Shown: positions 9,114 through 18,054, counted from the stretch's first letter. The stretch is 64,000 nt of DNA from Segetibacter aerophilus (GCF_007991655.1 NZ_BJYT01000010.1:1-64000); one strand, 5' to 3'. Made by a program: numbers and translations. The notes: generated by a model not told the origin, from the sequence alone.

Positions 9114-9587
9114 ATGGTACAGACAAATCAAATAGGACTCGATCCTGCAAAATCAAAGGAGCTTGCTAATAAATTGAACGTGCTGCTTGCAGACTACCAA
9201 CTTTTCTATATCAATGCCAGGGGCTTTCACTGGAATATTGCGGGTGAAAAATTCTTTGAACTTCATGCTAAGTTTGAAGAAATCTACACAGATGCACTAC
9301 TAAAAATCGATGAGATAGCTGAGCGTATCCTAACCTTAGGTCATACGCCTATTCATACTTTTACTGAGTACGTCAGCACCTCCTCTATTAAAGAAGTCAT
9401 GAATGTTTCTGATGGAAAAACGGCTTTGCAACACGTGCTCAATGGTCTGCAAACTCTACTGGTTAATGAAAGAGAACTGTTGCAGATTTCTGAAGCTGCT
9501 AACGACGAAGGAACGACTGCTATAGTAAGCGACTACATTCGCCAGCAGGAGAAATTGGTTTGGATGTTCTCTGCTTTCCTTAAGTAG
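9114..9587 (+). CDS. dps: Dps family ferritin-like DNA-protection protein
   Basis: Dodecameric mini-ferritin that oxidises and stores iron with hydrogen peroxide and protects DNA during starvation and oxidative stress. The 157-residue length is typical. The inter-subunit ferroxidase residues fit the family spacing: His39 (GFHWNIAG), His51 (FFELHAKF), Asp66 and Glu70 (KIDEIAERILTLG). It starts with ATG at 9114, about 200 bp after the nitrilase gene, and is followed by a strong hairpin terminator, so it is probably its own transcription unit. No regulator site such as a PerR or OxyR box was identified. Confidence 0.93.
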   Translation: MVQTNQIGLDPAKSKELANKLNVLLADYQLFYINARGFHWNIAGEKFFELHAKFEEIYTDALLKIDEIAERILTLGHTPIHTFTEYVSTSSIKEVMNVSDGKTALQHVLNGLQTLLVNERELLQISEAANDEGTTAIVSDYIRQQEKLVWMFSAFLK

Positions 9588-9624
9588 TAATAATGGGTTG
9601 GTCCAGGATTTTTTTTCGAACAAA

Positions 9625-9670
9625 TAAAAAGGGATGTTGAAGCTTTAAGCCTTTCAACATCCCTTTTTTC
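9625..9670. terminator. Bidirectional terminator after dps
   Basis: Inverted repeat of about 16 bp: AAAAAGGGATGTTGAA and TTCAACATCCCTTTTT around a 10-base loop, with T runs on both strands. It lies between the convergent dps and TIM-barrel genes and can serve both. Confidence 0.9.
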
Positions 9671-9703
9671 ATTTTTGAATAATTGTATGAAAAACGATTA
9701 AAC

Positions 9704-10639
9704 CTAACTCAAAAAGTTATCGCTCTCCCTGTAGGCTGCTATCAATTTGGCTTCACCTTCTTTTCCCGGCATTGAGTTTCCATGCTCCATACCCAACACA
9801 CCTTTATATCCTTTTTCATGAATGTGTTTGAAGATATTTTTATAGTTCATCTCACCAGTCGTTGGTTCCTTGCGGCCCGGATTATCGCCAATTTGCAGGT
9901 AGGCAATCTCGCTCCACGCCTTGTCCATGTTGGTGATGATATTGCCTTCATTCTTTTGCATATGATACATGTCAAAGAGTATTTTGCACGAAGGGCTTCC
10001 GACACCTTTGCATATCATATAAGTCTGGTCAGAAAATCTTAAGAAGAGGTTTGGCGTATCGCTTAAAGGTTCAAGCACCATAATTATATTTTCTTTTTCA
10101 AGAATATCAGCCCCTCTCTTTAAAGCTTCAATTACGTTTCCTGTTTGGATGCCCATAGTAAGGTTTCTTTCAAAATCACCAGGTACTACTGTGGCCAACT
10201 TACCATTGCATCTCTTTGAAACTTCTACTGCATCACGACAACCTTTCAAAAATATTTCAACATATTCGGGCTTTCCCGCCGCAAGCGTATTTGCACCATT
10301 ACCACCCTTATTTAAAACAAATACACCCATTTGCATTCCTAACTTAGCCAGCGTATCTCCAATCTTTTTCTGCATGTCGGGGGTACGGCCAGGCATTCCA
10401 TTGTCTTCAATTGAACGAAACCCCATGTCGTAACCATATTTTATCTGGTCAATAAAATCTGGTCCTGCTGCATTTTTAAACATGCCATCATGAAATCCAT
10501 AATTTAAATTGAATGGTTTTTCTGCAAATATTCCACCACTGTAATTATTTGTTTTTTTACCTGCAAACACATTTGCTCCTGCAAATACTGAAGCACCCGC
10601 AGTTAAAAGTGATTGGCTAAGAAATCGTCGACGTTGCAT
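9704..10639 (-). CDS. Tat-exported sugar phosphate isomerase/epimerase-like TIM barrel
   Basis: Xylose isomerase-like TIM-barrel protein (AP endonuclease 2 superfamily, hydroxypyruvate-isomerase-like) of 311 residues. It starts with a twin-arginine-type leader, MQRRRFLSQSLLTAGASVFA, so it is probably exported folded. Probable metal ligands lie in MVLEPLSDTPN, ILFDMYHMQ and GVLGMEHGNS. Such exported members often sit with Gfo/Idh/MocA oxidoreductases in Bacteroidota sugar loci. Here the divergent apbE-led operon contains one. Isomerase activity is family-level inference; the substrate is unknown. Confidence 0.8.
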   Translation of the reverse strand: MQRRRFLSQSLLTAGASVFAGANVFAGKKTNNYSGGIFAEKPFNLNYGFHDGMFKNAAGPDFIDQIKYGYDMGFRSIEDNGMPGRTPDMQKKIGDTLAKLGMQMGVFVLNKGGNGANTLAAGKPEYVEIFLKGCRDAVEVSKRCNGKLATVVPGDFERNLTMGIQTGNVIEALKRGADILEKENIIMVLEPLSDTPNLFLRFSDQTYMICKGVGSPSCKILFDMYHMQKNEGNIITNMDKAWSEIAYLQIGDNPGRKEPTTGEMNYKNIFKHIHEKGYKGVLGMEHGNSMPGKEGEAKLIAAYRESDNFLS

Positions 10640-10694
10640 ATGAGTTTTCGTTTAAGGAAATAAATTTAGTTTTAAACTCTAAAGAAAAACAAAA

Positions 10695-11714
10695 TTGAAG
10701 CAGTTTTTATTTTTATTAATAGCATTCATTCAATTCAATTTTGTAAAAGTTCCGGCGCAGGAAAAAAGGTACTCTTTCACAAGGGAAAAAATGGCTTCTC
10801 CATTCACCATTATTTTTTATACCAACGACTCTACCCATGCTAACCTTGTAGCAAATGAATGCTTTAACCTGGCTGATTCTTTTATAAATATTTTTAGCGA
10901 CTACATTGAAAAAAGTGAGTTGAACCAATTAAGTGCAAGCGGAGGATTAGGAAAATCTATACCTGTGTCACCAGCTTTATATGACATCATGTTAGAGTCT
11001 GAAAAAGCATATATCCTAACGAGAGGATCATTCGATATCACTCTTGGGCCGGTAATAAGACTTTGGCGGAAGGCAAGAAAAGAAAAGCAATTTCCTGAAG
11101 CATCAGCAATAGCCGCAAAAATGAAAAGTGTAGGTTTCGACAAAGTAAAAATAGATGCGCGAACGGGGTCAATTAAACTTACTTCAACAAACATGCAGCT
11201 TGATCTTGGTGGCATTGCACAGGGATACATTGCGCAAAAGGTGCTTGAAAGACTTTTCAGCAGAAATATCAGGAAGGCCTTAATAAATGTTAGCGGAGAT
11301 ATTGCAATCGGCGATGCCCCGCCAGCTAAAAAAGGCTGGACAATTGGTGTTAATCTGCCTGAGAGTGAGCAGTTGCAAGAAAACAAATTGGTACTCAGCA
11401 ACCGGGCTGTTTCTACATCCGGCGACATGTATCAGTTTATAGAACACGAAGGAAAAAAATTTTCACATATTGTTGATCCAAGAACAGGTTATGGCATCAC
11501 CAGTCAAAAAAATGTAACCGTTATTGCTAAAGACGCGACTACTGCTGACTGGTTAGCAACCGCTTGTAGCATAATGCCCCTTAAAAAAGCAAAACGCTTA
11601 GCCAAAAAGTTACAAGCTGAAGTATTAATTGCAGAGTTAAAAAATGGTACCATTGTTCAATCGAGCACAAAAAAGTTTAGTCATTTTTATAGTTCACATA
11701 AGGGAAATGATTAA
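10695..11714 (+). CDS. apbE: FAD:protein FMN transferase (ApbE family)
   Basis: Transfers FMN from FAD to a threonine of partner flavoproteins, outside the cytoplasm. The 339-residue product starts at TTG 10695, which is required to include the signal peptide (MKQFLFLLIAFIQFNF). Family motifs are RGSFDITLGPVIRLWR, QLDLGGIAQGYIAQ, NVSGDIAIGD and HIVDPRTGYGI. The divergent TIM-barrel gene begins only 55 bp upstream. Downstream, 33 bp away, is an FGE-like gene and then an oxidoreductase, all on the plus strand. No NqrB/C, RnfG or other known flavinylation target is in the window, so its substrate protein is unclear. Confidence 0.9.
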   Translation: MKQFLFLLIAFIQFNFVKVPAQEKRYSFTREKMASPFTIIFYTNDSTHANLVANECFNLADSFINIFSDYIEKSELNQLSASGGLGKSIPVSPALYDIMLESEKAYILTRGSFDITLGPVIRLWRKARKEKQFPEASAIAAKMKSVGFDKVKIDARTGSIKLTSTNMQLDLGGIAQGYIAQKVLERLFSRNIRKALINVSGDIAIGDAPPAKKGWTIGVNLPESEQLQENKLVLSNRAVSTSGDMYQFIEHEGKKFSHIVDPRTGYGITSQKNVTVIAKDATTADWLATACSIMPLKKAKRLAKKLQAEVLIAELKNGTIVQSSTKKFSHFYSSHKGND

Positions 11715-11747
11715 TTTTCATTCTCATTTGGTTTAAACTTTATTTGT

Positions 11748-12710
11748 GTGAATAAGATTGTTTTATTTGGTTTACTTAATTGTTTTTATTTTTCTGCCTC
11801 TGCCCAAAATACAAACGCTGATTTTAAACCTTACGATCAACCCCTTCCGGGCTCAACTCTGATTACTAAGATGGTAACTATTCCTGCCGGAAGTTTTGTG
11901 ATGGGAAGTAATAACAATGAAAGTGGCAGGAATGCAGATGAAGGACCTCAAAAAAAAGTAAATATTTCTGCATTCTGGATGGGTGCCTACGAGGTAACCC
12001 GGGACGAATTTGATGTGTTTTATAAAGATGACAATCTTAGCCAGAACGACGATGTAGATGCGGTAACAAGGCCAAGCCAACAATATATTGATTTAAGCTG
12101 GGGTATGGGTAAAGAAGGCGGTTTTCCTTTTAACAGCATGTTACAAAGAGCCGCAATTATGTACTGCCGTTGGTTGTACACCAAAACCGGAGTTTTTTAC
12201 AGGCTGCCTACTGAGGCAGAATGGGAATACGCCTGTAAAGCTGGTACCAATACTGCTTACTTTTTTGGAAATGATGCCAGCCAGCTGCCTGATTATGGAT
12301 GGTTTGAATCCAACGGCGAGGGTAAGTACCATAAAGTAGGACAAAAGAAGCCGAATCCGTGGGGATTGTACGATATGGTAGGTAACGTATCTGAATGGAC
12401 ACTGGATCACTACGACGAAAAGTCTTTAGAAAAAATAGCCGATAACGCAACTGATCCTACCCCAAAATTCAATGAGGAAACGTATCCTAAAGTTTTAAAA
12501 GGCGGAGGCTACGACAGCAATGCGAAATTATTAAGAAGTGCTGCCCGCATTAAATCTGATCCTGAATGGAACAAAAGAGATCCACAAATTCCTAAAAGCA
12601 AATGGTGGCTCACCGATGCTCCTTCAGTTGGTTTTCGAATTGTACGACCTCTAAAACAACCAACTGCAAAAGAAGCAGAGGAATTTTTTAAACTGTATCT
12701 TGGTATCTAA
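11748..12710 (+). CDS. FGE/sulfatase-modifying-factor-like exported protein
   Basis: Member of the formylglycine-generating-enzyme (SUMF1, PF03781) fold family, 320 residues, with a signal peptide ending at SASAQ. It starts at GTG 11748. Family motifs are IPAGSFVMGS, MGAYEVTRDEF, RLPTEAEWEYACKAGT, WGLYDMVGNVSEW and the closing VGFRIVRP. The C-terminal cysteine pair that binds copper in true formylglycine generators is missing: between KGGGYDS and GFRIV there is no cysteine. It is therefore probably not a sulfatase activator, and no sulfatase is nearby. It sits between apbE and an oxidoreductase gene (24 bp), apparently in one operon. Role unknown. Confidence 0.82.
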   Translation: MNKIVLFGLLNCFYFSASAQNTNADFKPYDQPLPGSTLITKMVTIPAGSFVMGSNNNESGRNADEGPQKKVNISAFWMGAYEVTRDEFDVFYKDDNLSQNDDVDAVTRPSQQYIDLSWGMGKEGGFPFNSMLQRAAIMYCRWLYTKTGVFYRLPTEAEWEYACKAGTNTAYFFGNDASQLPDYGWFESNGEGKYHKVGQKKPNPWGLYDMVGNVSEWTLDHYDEKSLEKIADNATDPTPKFNEETYPKVLKGGGYDSNAKLLRSAARIKSDPEWNKRDPQIPKSKWWLTDAPSVGFRIVRPLKQPTAKEAEEFFKLYLGI

Positions 12711-12734
12711 TTTTTCAAAAATAAATCACTTCAA

Positions 12735-14069
12735 ATGACTAACGATTACCTAAAAAAGTTTGCCAGCAGTCGCAGGGAATTTGTACGGCAAACCTCTTTA
12801 CTCGCCGGCGGCCTAATTGCTGCTCCTATGTTATCGAAGGCAAACTATTTTTCAGGTGCTGATGATGCCATTAAAATTGTCCTGATTGGTTGCGGTGGCC
12901 GAGGTAGGGGGGCAACAATGGAGGCTTTGTCAACGAATCAGAATTTAAAACTGGTTGCAATGGCAGACGCGTTCCAGGATAATGTCGAAACTAGTTATGC
13001 AACGCTAACCAAAGCAGCAAATGCTAAGCCCGGTTTAAAAAGCAAAATCGACGTTCCTGCAGAAAGAAGATTTTTTGGCTTTGACGCATATATGAAAGCA
13101 ATACCGCTGGCGGATGTTGTAATTCTTGCAACCCCTCCAGGGTTTCGTCCCATTCATTTTGCAGAAGCCATAAAACAGAATAAGCATGTATTTATGGAAA
13201 AGCCCGTCGCTACAGACCCTGCCGGAATTCAAAAGGTACTGGAGACAGCGGCGATTGCAAAACAAAAAAAATTGAATGTAGTGGTGGGTTTACAACGCCG
13301 TTACCAAAATTCTTATAGAGAATTATTTAGCCGCAAAGATCAGATAGGAGATATCACATCTGCTCAGGCATGGTGGAACAATGATGGAGTTTGGGTACGT
13401 CCACGTAAACCGGGCCAGACTGAAATGGAATATCAAATGCGCAACTGGTACTATTTCAATTGGCTTTGCGGCGATCATATTAATGAGCAACACATTCACA
13501 ATATTGATGTCATCAATTGGTTCAAAGGTGGTTACCCGGTAAGTGCACAAGGCATGGGTGGAAGACAGGTTAGAAAAGGAAAAGAGCATGGAGAAATCTT
13601 CGATCATCACTATGTAGAATTTACCTATGCCGATGGTTCAATTTTAAATAGTCAATGCCGCCATATACCAGGTACAATGAGCAAGGTGGATGAATTGTTA
13701 ATCGGTACAAAAGGTAAAATTCAATGTGGTGCTGCTAATATAGTAGACCACAAAGGAAAAGTGCTCTATCAATTTGACAAGAAGACTGAGAACCAGCCTT
13801 ACCAGACCGAGCACGACGAACTTTTTGCGGCCATAGCAAAAGGCGAATACAAATTTGCCGATGCAGAAAGGGGCGCTAAAAGTACTATGACTTCTATATT
13901 AGGCCGTATGGCTACTTATAGCGGACAAGTTGTTCAGTGGGATAAAGCAATCAATTCTGGTCTTGATATCCATCCTAAAGTTTACTCTTTCGATGCAACT
14001 CCACCGGTAGTTCCAAATGAAGACGGTTATTATACAGTTGCCGTTCCCGGTAAAACAACTTACGCTTAA
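12735..14069 (+). CDS. Tat-exported Gfo/Idh/MocA oxidoreductase
   Basis: NAD(P)-dependent sugar oxidoreductase family, 444 residues. The leader contains SRREFVRQTSLLAGG with twin arginines, indicating export of the folded, cofactor-loaded enzyme. The Rossmann segment is IVLIGCGGRGRGATME, the family signature is MEKPVATDP, and HIHNIDVINWF lies in the catalytic domain. It is the third plus-strand gene after apbE and the FGE-like gene and ends at a strong terminator. Exported members in Bacteroidota are known to oxidise or isomerise glycoside sugar rings, but the substrate here cannot be read. Confidence 0.85.
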   Translation: MTNDYLKKFASSRREFVRQTSLLAGGLIAAPMLSKANYFSGADDAIKIVLIGCGGRGRGATMEALSTNQNLKLVAMADAFQDNVETSYATLTKAANAKPGLKSKIDVPAERRFFGFDAYMKAIPLADVVILATPPGFRPIHFAEAIKQNKHVFMEKPVATDPAGIQKVLETAAIAKQKKLNVVVGLQRRYQNSYRELFSRKDQIGDITSAQAWWNNDGVWVRPRKPGQTEMEYQMRNWYYFNWLCGDHINEQHIHNIDVINWFKGGYPVSAQGMGGRQVRKGKEHGEIFDHHYVEFTYADGSILNSQCRHIPGTMSKVDELLIGTKGKIQCGAANIVDHKGKVLYQFDKKTENQPYQTEHDELFAAIAKGEYKFADAERGAKSTMTSILGRMATYSGQVVQWDKAINSGLDIHPKVYSFDATPPVVPNEDGYYTVAVPGKTTYA

Positions 14070-14093
14070 GAGCTAATTACATAGAAGTATATA

Positions 14094-14134
14094 GAATCAA
14101 AAAGGTGAAACGAAATGTTTCACCTTTTTGATTC
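14094..14134. terminator. Bidirectional terminator after the oxidoreductase gene
   Basis: Perfect 18-bp inverted repeat (arms GAATCAAAAAGGTGAAAC and its complement) around the 5-base loop GAAAT, with A and T tracts that make it usable on both strands. It separates the apbE operon from the convergent 14.3-30.7 kb locus. Confidence 0.93.
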
Positions 14135-14202
14135 TAGCTCTATTGTCCCTTTAAGATGAACTGTTTTTATTTAGCCGACTAATAGTAATTCTATTAAACA
14201 CT

Positions 14203-14222
14203 CTTGCGTCGTACTCTTATAC
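14203..14222 (+). repeat. Dispersed 20-bp repeat, copy 3 (degenerate type A)
   Basis: CTTGCGTCGTACTCTTATAC matches type A at 17 of 20 positions. It lies between convergent genes, downstream of the terminator at 14094. Confidence 0.6.
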
Positions 14223-14264
14223 CGCAACTCATTTTGCTACTAATGAACATTCTGATATGTTTTT

Positions 14265-15164
14265 TCAAAAAGCTGAAGTTTCTTTCCTTCCGAATTCAAA
14301 TGTCGGCATTCCGGCAAAGCCGCAATCCCTGATTACAAATACAGATCCTGCAAGAGGTTCTTTTTGCAGCTGTTCTTGAGTAAGACGGATGCTTGCTGAA
14401 GTAATATAAAGATCTTCATAATTTTCACCCCCAAAAGTGCAGGAGGTTACCTGTGATACTGGCAGGTCTATCTGCATCAGTTTTTCTCCTGTCATTGGGT
14501 TCCATCTTGCCACTTTCCATCCGCCCCAATGTGCTATCCATAGCATGCCTTCCGTGTCTATCGTCATACCATCAGGAAAGCCTTCGATGGCATCCATCTC
14601 TATTATAATTTTTCGGTTTGCAAGCGAGCCCGTTTCCTTGTCGTATTCATAAGAAACGACTTGTAGTGTTGGCGAGTCGATAAAGTAAAACGTTTTATGA
14701 TCGATGCTCCAGGCAATACCGTTTGAAATGCTGACGCTGTCAATCTTCTTCTCGACGGAAAGATCAGGCTTTAGTGTATAAAGCGCACCGCCAGGATGAT
14801 CTTCTGTTAGCGGTAGTGTTCCTGCCCAAAATCTTCCTGCAGGATCGCACTTACCGTCGTTAAAACGATTACCAGCAATATGGGCTTCAGGATCAATTAT
14901 ATTCTCTACCACTTCACTTTCAAGATCAATAAATGAGAAGCCGCTTTTAGTAGCCGCAATCAATTTATCGTCACTCAGTGCTACAGCACCGACCATTTCG
15001 CCAACCGAAAAAGTTTTAAATAATTGAGTTGATGGTGTAAACTGATGAATGTGTCCTTCAACAATATCGACCCATAAAAGCCTGTTCTGCTTATAATCCC
15101 AAACAGGGCCTTCGCCTAAAATGCACCTGTGGTCAACGACCGTTTCAATCTTTTTAATTTCCAT
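14265..15164 (-). CDS. SMP-30/gluconolactonase family lactonase
   Basis: Six-bladed propeller hydrolase that opens sugar lactones to aldonic acids, 299 residues, apparently cytoplasmic because no signal peptide is seen. Family marks are LGEGPVWDYKQNRLLWVDI, the metal-site region GNRFNDGKCDPAGRFWAGTL, SISNGIAWSIDHKTFYFIDS and GFPDGMTIDTEGMLWIA. It is the last gene of the minus-strand 14.3-30.7 kb locus, separated by 350 bp from the oxidoreductase gene before it. With the IlvD/Edd dehydratase at the other end it supplies the lactone-to-acid step of an oxidative sugar pathway. The specific lactone is unknown. Confidence 0.88.
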   Translation of the reverse strand: MEIKKIETVVDHRCILGEGPVWDYKQNRLLWVDIVEGHIHQFTPSTQLFKTFSVGEMVGAVALSDDKLIAATKSGFSFIDLESEVVENIIDPEAHIAGNRFNDGKCDPAGRFWAGTLPLTEDHPGGALYTLKPDLSVEKKIDSVSISNGIAWSIDHKTFYFIDSPTLQVVSYEYDKETGSLANRKIIIEMDAIEGFPDGMTIDTEGMLWIAHWGGWKVARWNPMTGEKLMQIDLPVSQVTSCTFGGENYEDLYITSASIRLTQEQLQKEPLAGSVFVIRDCGFAGMPTFEFGRKETSAF

Positions 15165-15363
15165 TAAATGCTGCTATTTTTCTTTCAAAGGAATATGTCT
15201 TTTAATAACTTTTATAGGATTGCAAGAATAACAACGAATGCCGAAGTACGCCAGCTGATGGACTGTTTATTACAAAAGTTCACTTGAAAGGCACCGTACT
15301 TTTACCAACTCTATTTTACAAAAGAAATGAGCGACTGTTTCATTTGATGCGTCTTGAGTAAAT

Positions 15364-15383
15364 GTACAAGTGAGTGACACAAC
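15364..15383 (-). repeat. Dispersed 20-bp repeat, copy 4 (type B)
   Basis: Identical to copies 1 and 12 over 20 bp. The similarity to copy 1 continues to the right: ATGTTGA directly after, then ACAAAAAAGG, a TTTAAAAA-like run and ATACCT, about 75 bp in total. Confidence 0.85.
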
Positions 15384-15453
15384 AATGTTGACCAGGATAC
15401 AATTGCCTGTAAACAAAAAAGGGTTTAAAAAAAGTCAATACCTCCCTCAAACT

Positions 15454-15495
15454 AAAAATCTTACAAGCGCTGCCGAGCAACAACTTGTAAGATTT
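15454..15495 (-). terminator. Minus-strand terminator of the Gfo/Idh/MocA gene
   Basis: AAATCTTACAAG and CTTGTAAGATTT form a 12-bp stem around a loop of about 16 bases. On the minus strand it is followed by a short T run. It lies 20 bp after the stop codon at 15516. Confidence 0.8.
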
Positions 15496-15515
15496 AGATG
15501 TAACGTTTTATTCTT

Positions 15516-16979
15516 TTAAACTCCTCCTAAAGTCCAACCCTGGCGGTATTCGCGCTTTACATATTGGTTGACTTCTTCAAGATTTGTAACACGCATATTT
15601 TCATGATCCCATAAAAGCTTCATATTGCTTCCTGGGTAATCCATGCCTCTTCCGTTAGCCCTCGGCTTAGGAGTATCTGCGGCACGAATAGCAAGATTAG
15701 CCATTAAAATTGCTTCGGTCAGAGGACCGGCCAGATTGAATGGAGAACTGAGTTCCTTTTTACCGTAACCTGCAATAGCACCTTCCACCCACTGTGCATA
15801 GTGGCCGTCTGCGCTACCCGGAACGCGAGCGTATGTCTGCTTAACTTTCACCTCTTGGTTGCGTGAAAGCGGCAACAGACGTGGATTAGCAGCATACTCG
15901 CTAGCCATCATTTTACCCTTGGTTCCCACGAATAAAATTCCGCTGTTACCATCGCCGAAAACTTCATCAGGTCCCAATTCTTCGGGTCTTTCAGGCTTAA
16001 TTCCACCGTCCATCCAATGCATCGTAACTGGGCCCTTTGTTTTAGTTCCTTTAGGAAAAGTCAACGTAGCGTGGCTTGAAGGAGGGAAACTTTTAGGGAA
16101 ATAACCGCGTTTGCTCCAATCGGTAAACACACTGGTAACTGAAGCCTGGCAATCAAGAGCATACTTAATACCCAGCACACTAAAAGGAGCTTCCATCAGG
16201 TGGCAACCAAGATCGCCGAGGGCACCTGTACCGTAGTCGGCCCATCCACGCCAGCTTGCAGGAATTAGTTTGTCAACATAATCTACGTAGGGAGCGGTAC
16301 CTAGCCAGAGATCCCAATCGAGTCCTTTTGGCACCGGTGGTTTCTCGCTTGGCCAGGGAATGCCCTGGGGCCATATAGGTCTGTTGGTAAAAATGTACAC
16401 CTTATCAACGTCACCAATTACTCCTGCATCATACCATTCGCGTAACTGTCTGACGCCGTCACCTGAAGCACCCTGGTTTCCCATTTGGGTTACCACCTTA
16501 TATTTTTCAGCAGCTTCAGTTAATTTTCTAGCTTCCCAGATATCGTGAGTCATTGGTTTCTGAACATACACGTGTTTACCTCTTTGCATGGCTGCCATAG
16601 CAACAACGGCATGGGTATGATCGGGAGTTGATACAGACACAGCATCGAAGTTTTTCGCTTCTTTTTCAAACATCTCGCGCCAGTCTTTGTAGTACTTGGC
16701 TTTAGGAAAAGCTTTGACTGTATTTTCGGCTCTGCGATCATCGACGTCGCAGAGATAAGCGATGTCTGCTTTACCCGATTTGAAGAAATAATTAATGTCC
16801 GACTGTCCTTTGCCTCCTACTCCAACCGCCGCGATTGTGAGGCGATCACTTGGAGCAACAAAGCCACGACCTAATACGTGTCGGGGAACAATCATAAAAC
16901 CGGCTGCACCGAGGGCAGTGTTTTTAATGAAGTGTCTGCGGGAATTACCTTCCGGCAGATTTAATTTTTCATCTGGCAT
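15516..16979 (-). CDS. Tat-exported Gfo/Idh/MocA oxidoreductase
   Basis: Second exported sugar oxidoreductase of the window, 487 residues. The leader NSRRHFIKNTALGAAGFMIV has the twin-arginine pattern. The Rossmann turn is AAVGVGGKGQSDINYF, the signature is VQKPMTHDIWEARK, and the barrel-face residues lie in GALGDLGCHLMEAPF. It is part of the minus-strand carbohydrate locus, downstream of a TIM-barrel isomerase gene (about 100 bp) and followed by its own terminator. Its pairing with an isomerase/epimerase-like gene and a DUF1080 gene fits a periplasmic route of oxidising and then cleaving a glycoside. Substrate and stereochemistry are unknown. Confidence 0.87.
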   Translation of the reverse strand: MPDEKLNLPEGNSRRHFIKNTALGAAGFMIVPRHVLGRGFVAPSDRLTIAAVGVGGKGQSDINYFFKSGKADIAYLCDVDDRRAENTVKAFPKAKYYKDWREMFEKEAKNFDAVSVSTPDHTHAVVAMAAMQRGKHVYVQKPMTHDIWEARKLTEAAEKYKVVTQMGNQGASGDGVRQLREWYDAGVIGDVDKVYIFTNRPIWPQGIPWPSEKPPVPKGLDWDLWLGTAPYVDYVDKLIPASWRGWADYGTGALGDLGCHLMEAPFSVLGIKYALDCQASVTSVFTDWSKRGYFPKSFPPSSHATLTFPKGTKTKGPVTMHWMDGGIKPERPEELGPDEVFGDGNSGILFVGTKGKMMASEYAANPRLLPLSRNQEVKVKQTYARVPGSADGHYAQWVEGAIAGYGKKELSSPFNLAGPLTEAILMANLAIRAADTPKPRANGRGMDYPGSNMKLLWDHENMRVTNLEEVNQYVKREYRQGWTLGGV

Positions 16980-17077
16980 CGTTTTACTTTTAAAGATTAT
17001 GAGTGTGATTTATTGTAACCTATTTTAAGTTATCCGAAAAGCTGTATTAGTTGTTCAATTGGTGTAGTCGCTTGTAG

Positions 17078-17965
17078 TTACTCCGGCCAATGTTCTGAAA
17101 TTTTCTTACGAACAAAAGTTACACTTCGTTCGAGTTGATCCATTCCATCCACTCCGTCTTCAATGCTAATCCATCCATTGAAACCTACCCTTTTTAATTC
17201 GGCGAAAATGGCATCATAATCGTTTAATCCTTTTCCTATTTCGCCGTGGCTCAGTCGTTTTGCATAACCTAGTGCACCACCTTCTTCTTTTCGCAGATCT
17301 TCGATTGTTCCTTCCTTCAAATACCTGTCACTGGCGTGCATTGTTACTACACGATTTGAAACTCTTTTAAGCAGATCAATTGGGTCTTCTCCCGCGAGGT
17401 AAGTGTTACTTGGGTCATAATTTACACCAAAATTTGGAGAATCGATACGATTGACCAGTTTACAAAAAACGTCCATTTTTTGTGCAAACTCCGGGTACTC
17501 CCAAAAATCGTCTTTGTAGTGGTTTTCAAGGATAAGCGTGATACCATGATCAGCAGCGTAAGGCAAACAAGCTTCTATACATTGAGCGGCAAGCTCTACC
17601 CCATTATCTATTGATAGTTCTGGCCTTTTTTGTCCTGAAAGTACCCGGCAATATGAACCGCCAAGGGCGAACGTCATATTAATCCACTGCTTTTGTTTTG
17701 CTATTTCGTTGGTTCTAAAAGCCGGATCAGGATGAGTGAAATCTGGGGAGCAACACATCATTGGAATTTTCTTTCCTTGATCTTCGACCTCACTTCGAAA
17801 ACGCGCCCAATTGTCTTCGTTTTGCATTTCGAGAAAGCCGGCATACCATTCAAGGCCATCTATATCAAGCTTAACTGCAAGATCTATCCATTCAGAAACC
17901 CGCATAGTTCCGTCTTTGCAAAGTGCATTCATAAATGCTTTTGGAAAAACAGCTAACTGAGGCAT
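17078..17965 (-). CDS. Sugar phosphate isomerase/epimerase family TIM barrel
   Basis: Xylose-isomerase-like TIM barrel of 295 residues without a signal peptide, so probably cytoplasmic, unlike the exported relative at 9704. Candidate metal-site and catalytic segments are LILENHYKDDFWEYPEF, FGVNYDPSNTYLAGEDP, VVTMHASDRY and GWISIEDGVDGM. Members isomerise or epimerise keto-sugars or open related rings. It lies between an SDR gene and an exported oxidoreductase gene in the minus-strand locus. Three copies of TAATGAATAATT lie directly upstream of the start. The exact reaction is not predictable. Confidence 0.85.
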   Translation of the reverse strand: MPQLAVFPKAFMNALCKDGTMRVSEWIDLAVKLDIDGLEWYAGFLEMQNEDNWARFRSEVEDQGKKIPMMCCSPDFTHPDPAFRTNEIAKQKQWINMTFALGGSYCRVLSGQKRPELSIDNGVELAAQCIEACLPYAADHGITLILENHYKDDFWEYPEFAQKMDVFCKLVNRIDSPNFGVNYDPSNTYLAGEDPIDLLKRVSNRVVTMHASDRYLKEGTIEDLRKEEGGALGYAKRLSHGEIGKGLNDYDAIFAELKRVGFNGWISIEDGVDGMDQLERSVTFVRKKISEHWPE

Positions 17966-17969
17966 GGGA

Positions 17970-18016
17970 TAATGAATAATTTTTTAATGAATAATTAAAA
18001 TGTATAATGAATAATT
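17970..18016. repeat. Triple TAATGAATAATT repeat
   Basis: Three exact copies of TAATGAATAATT start at 17970, 17985 and 18005, in the short gap between the TIM-barrel start and the SDR gene. They may be a low-complexity intergenic repeat or a binding site; no function can be assigned. Confidence 0.7.
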
Positions 18017-18054
18017 GCTAAGCTGGAAATGGTAGGGAGCTTTTTAATTTGAGT

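Larger units (their letters stand above)
15165..15515. other. 351-bp gap with a repeat and a terminator
   Basis: No coding frame is convincing here. It holds dispersed repeat copy 4 (15364-15383) with an extension shared with copy 1, and the minus-strand terminator of the upstream oxidoreductase (15454-15495). The right-hand part probably includes the promoter of the lactonase gene, but no clear promoter motif was seen. Confidence 0.6.

Noticed and set aside
11748-12710. Formylglycine-generating sulfatase activator
   Set aside because: The C-terminal catalytic cysteines are missing and no sulfatase gene is in the window.
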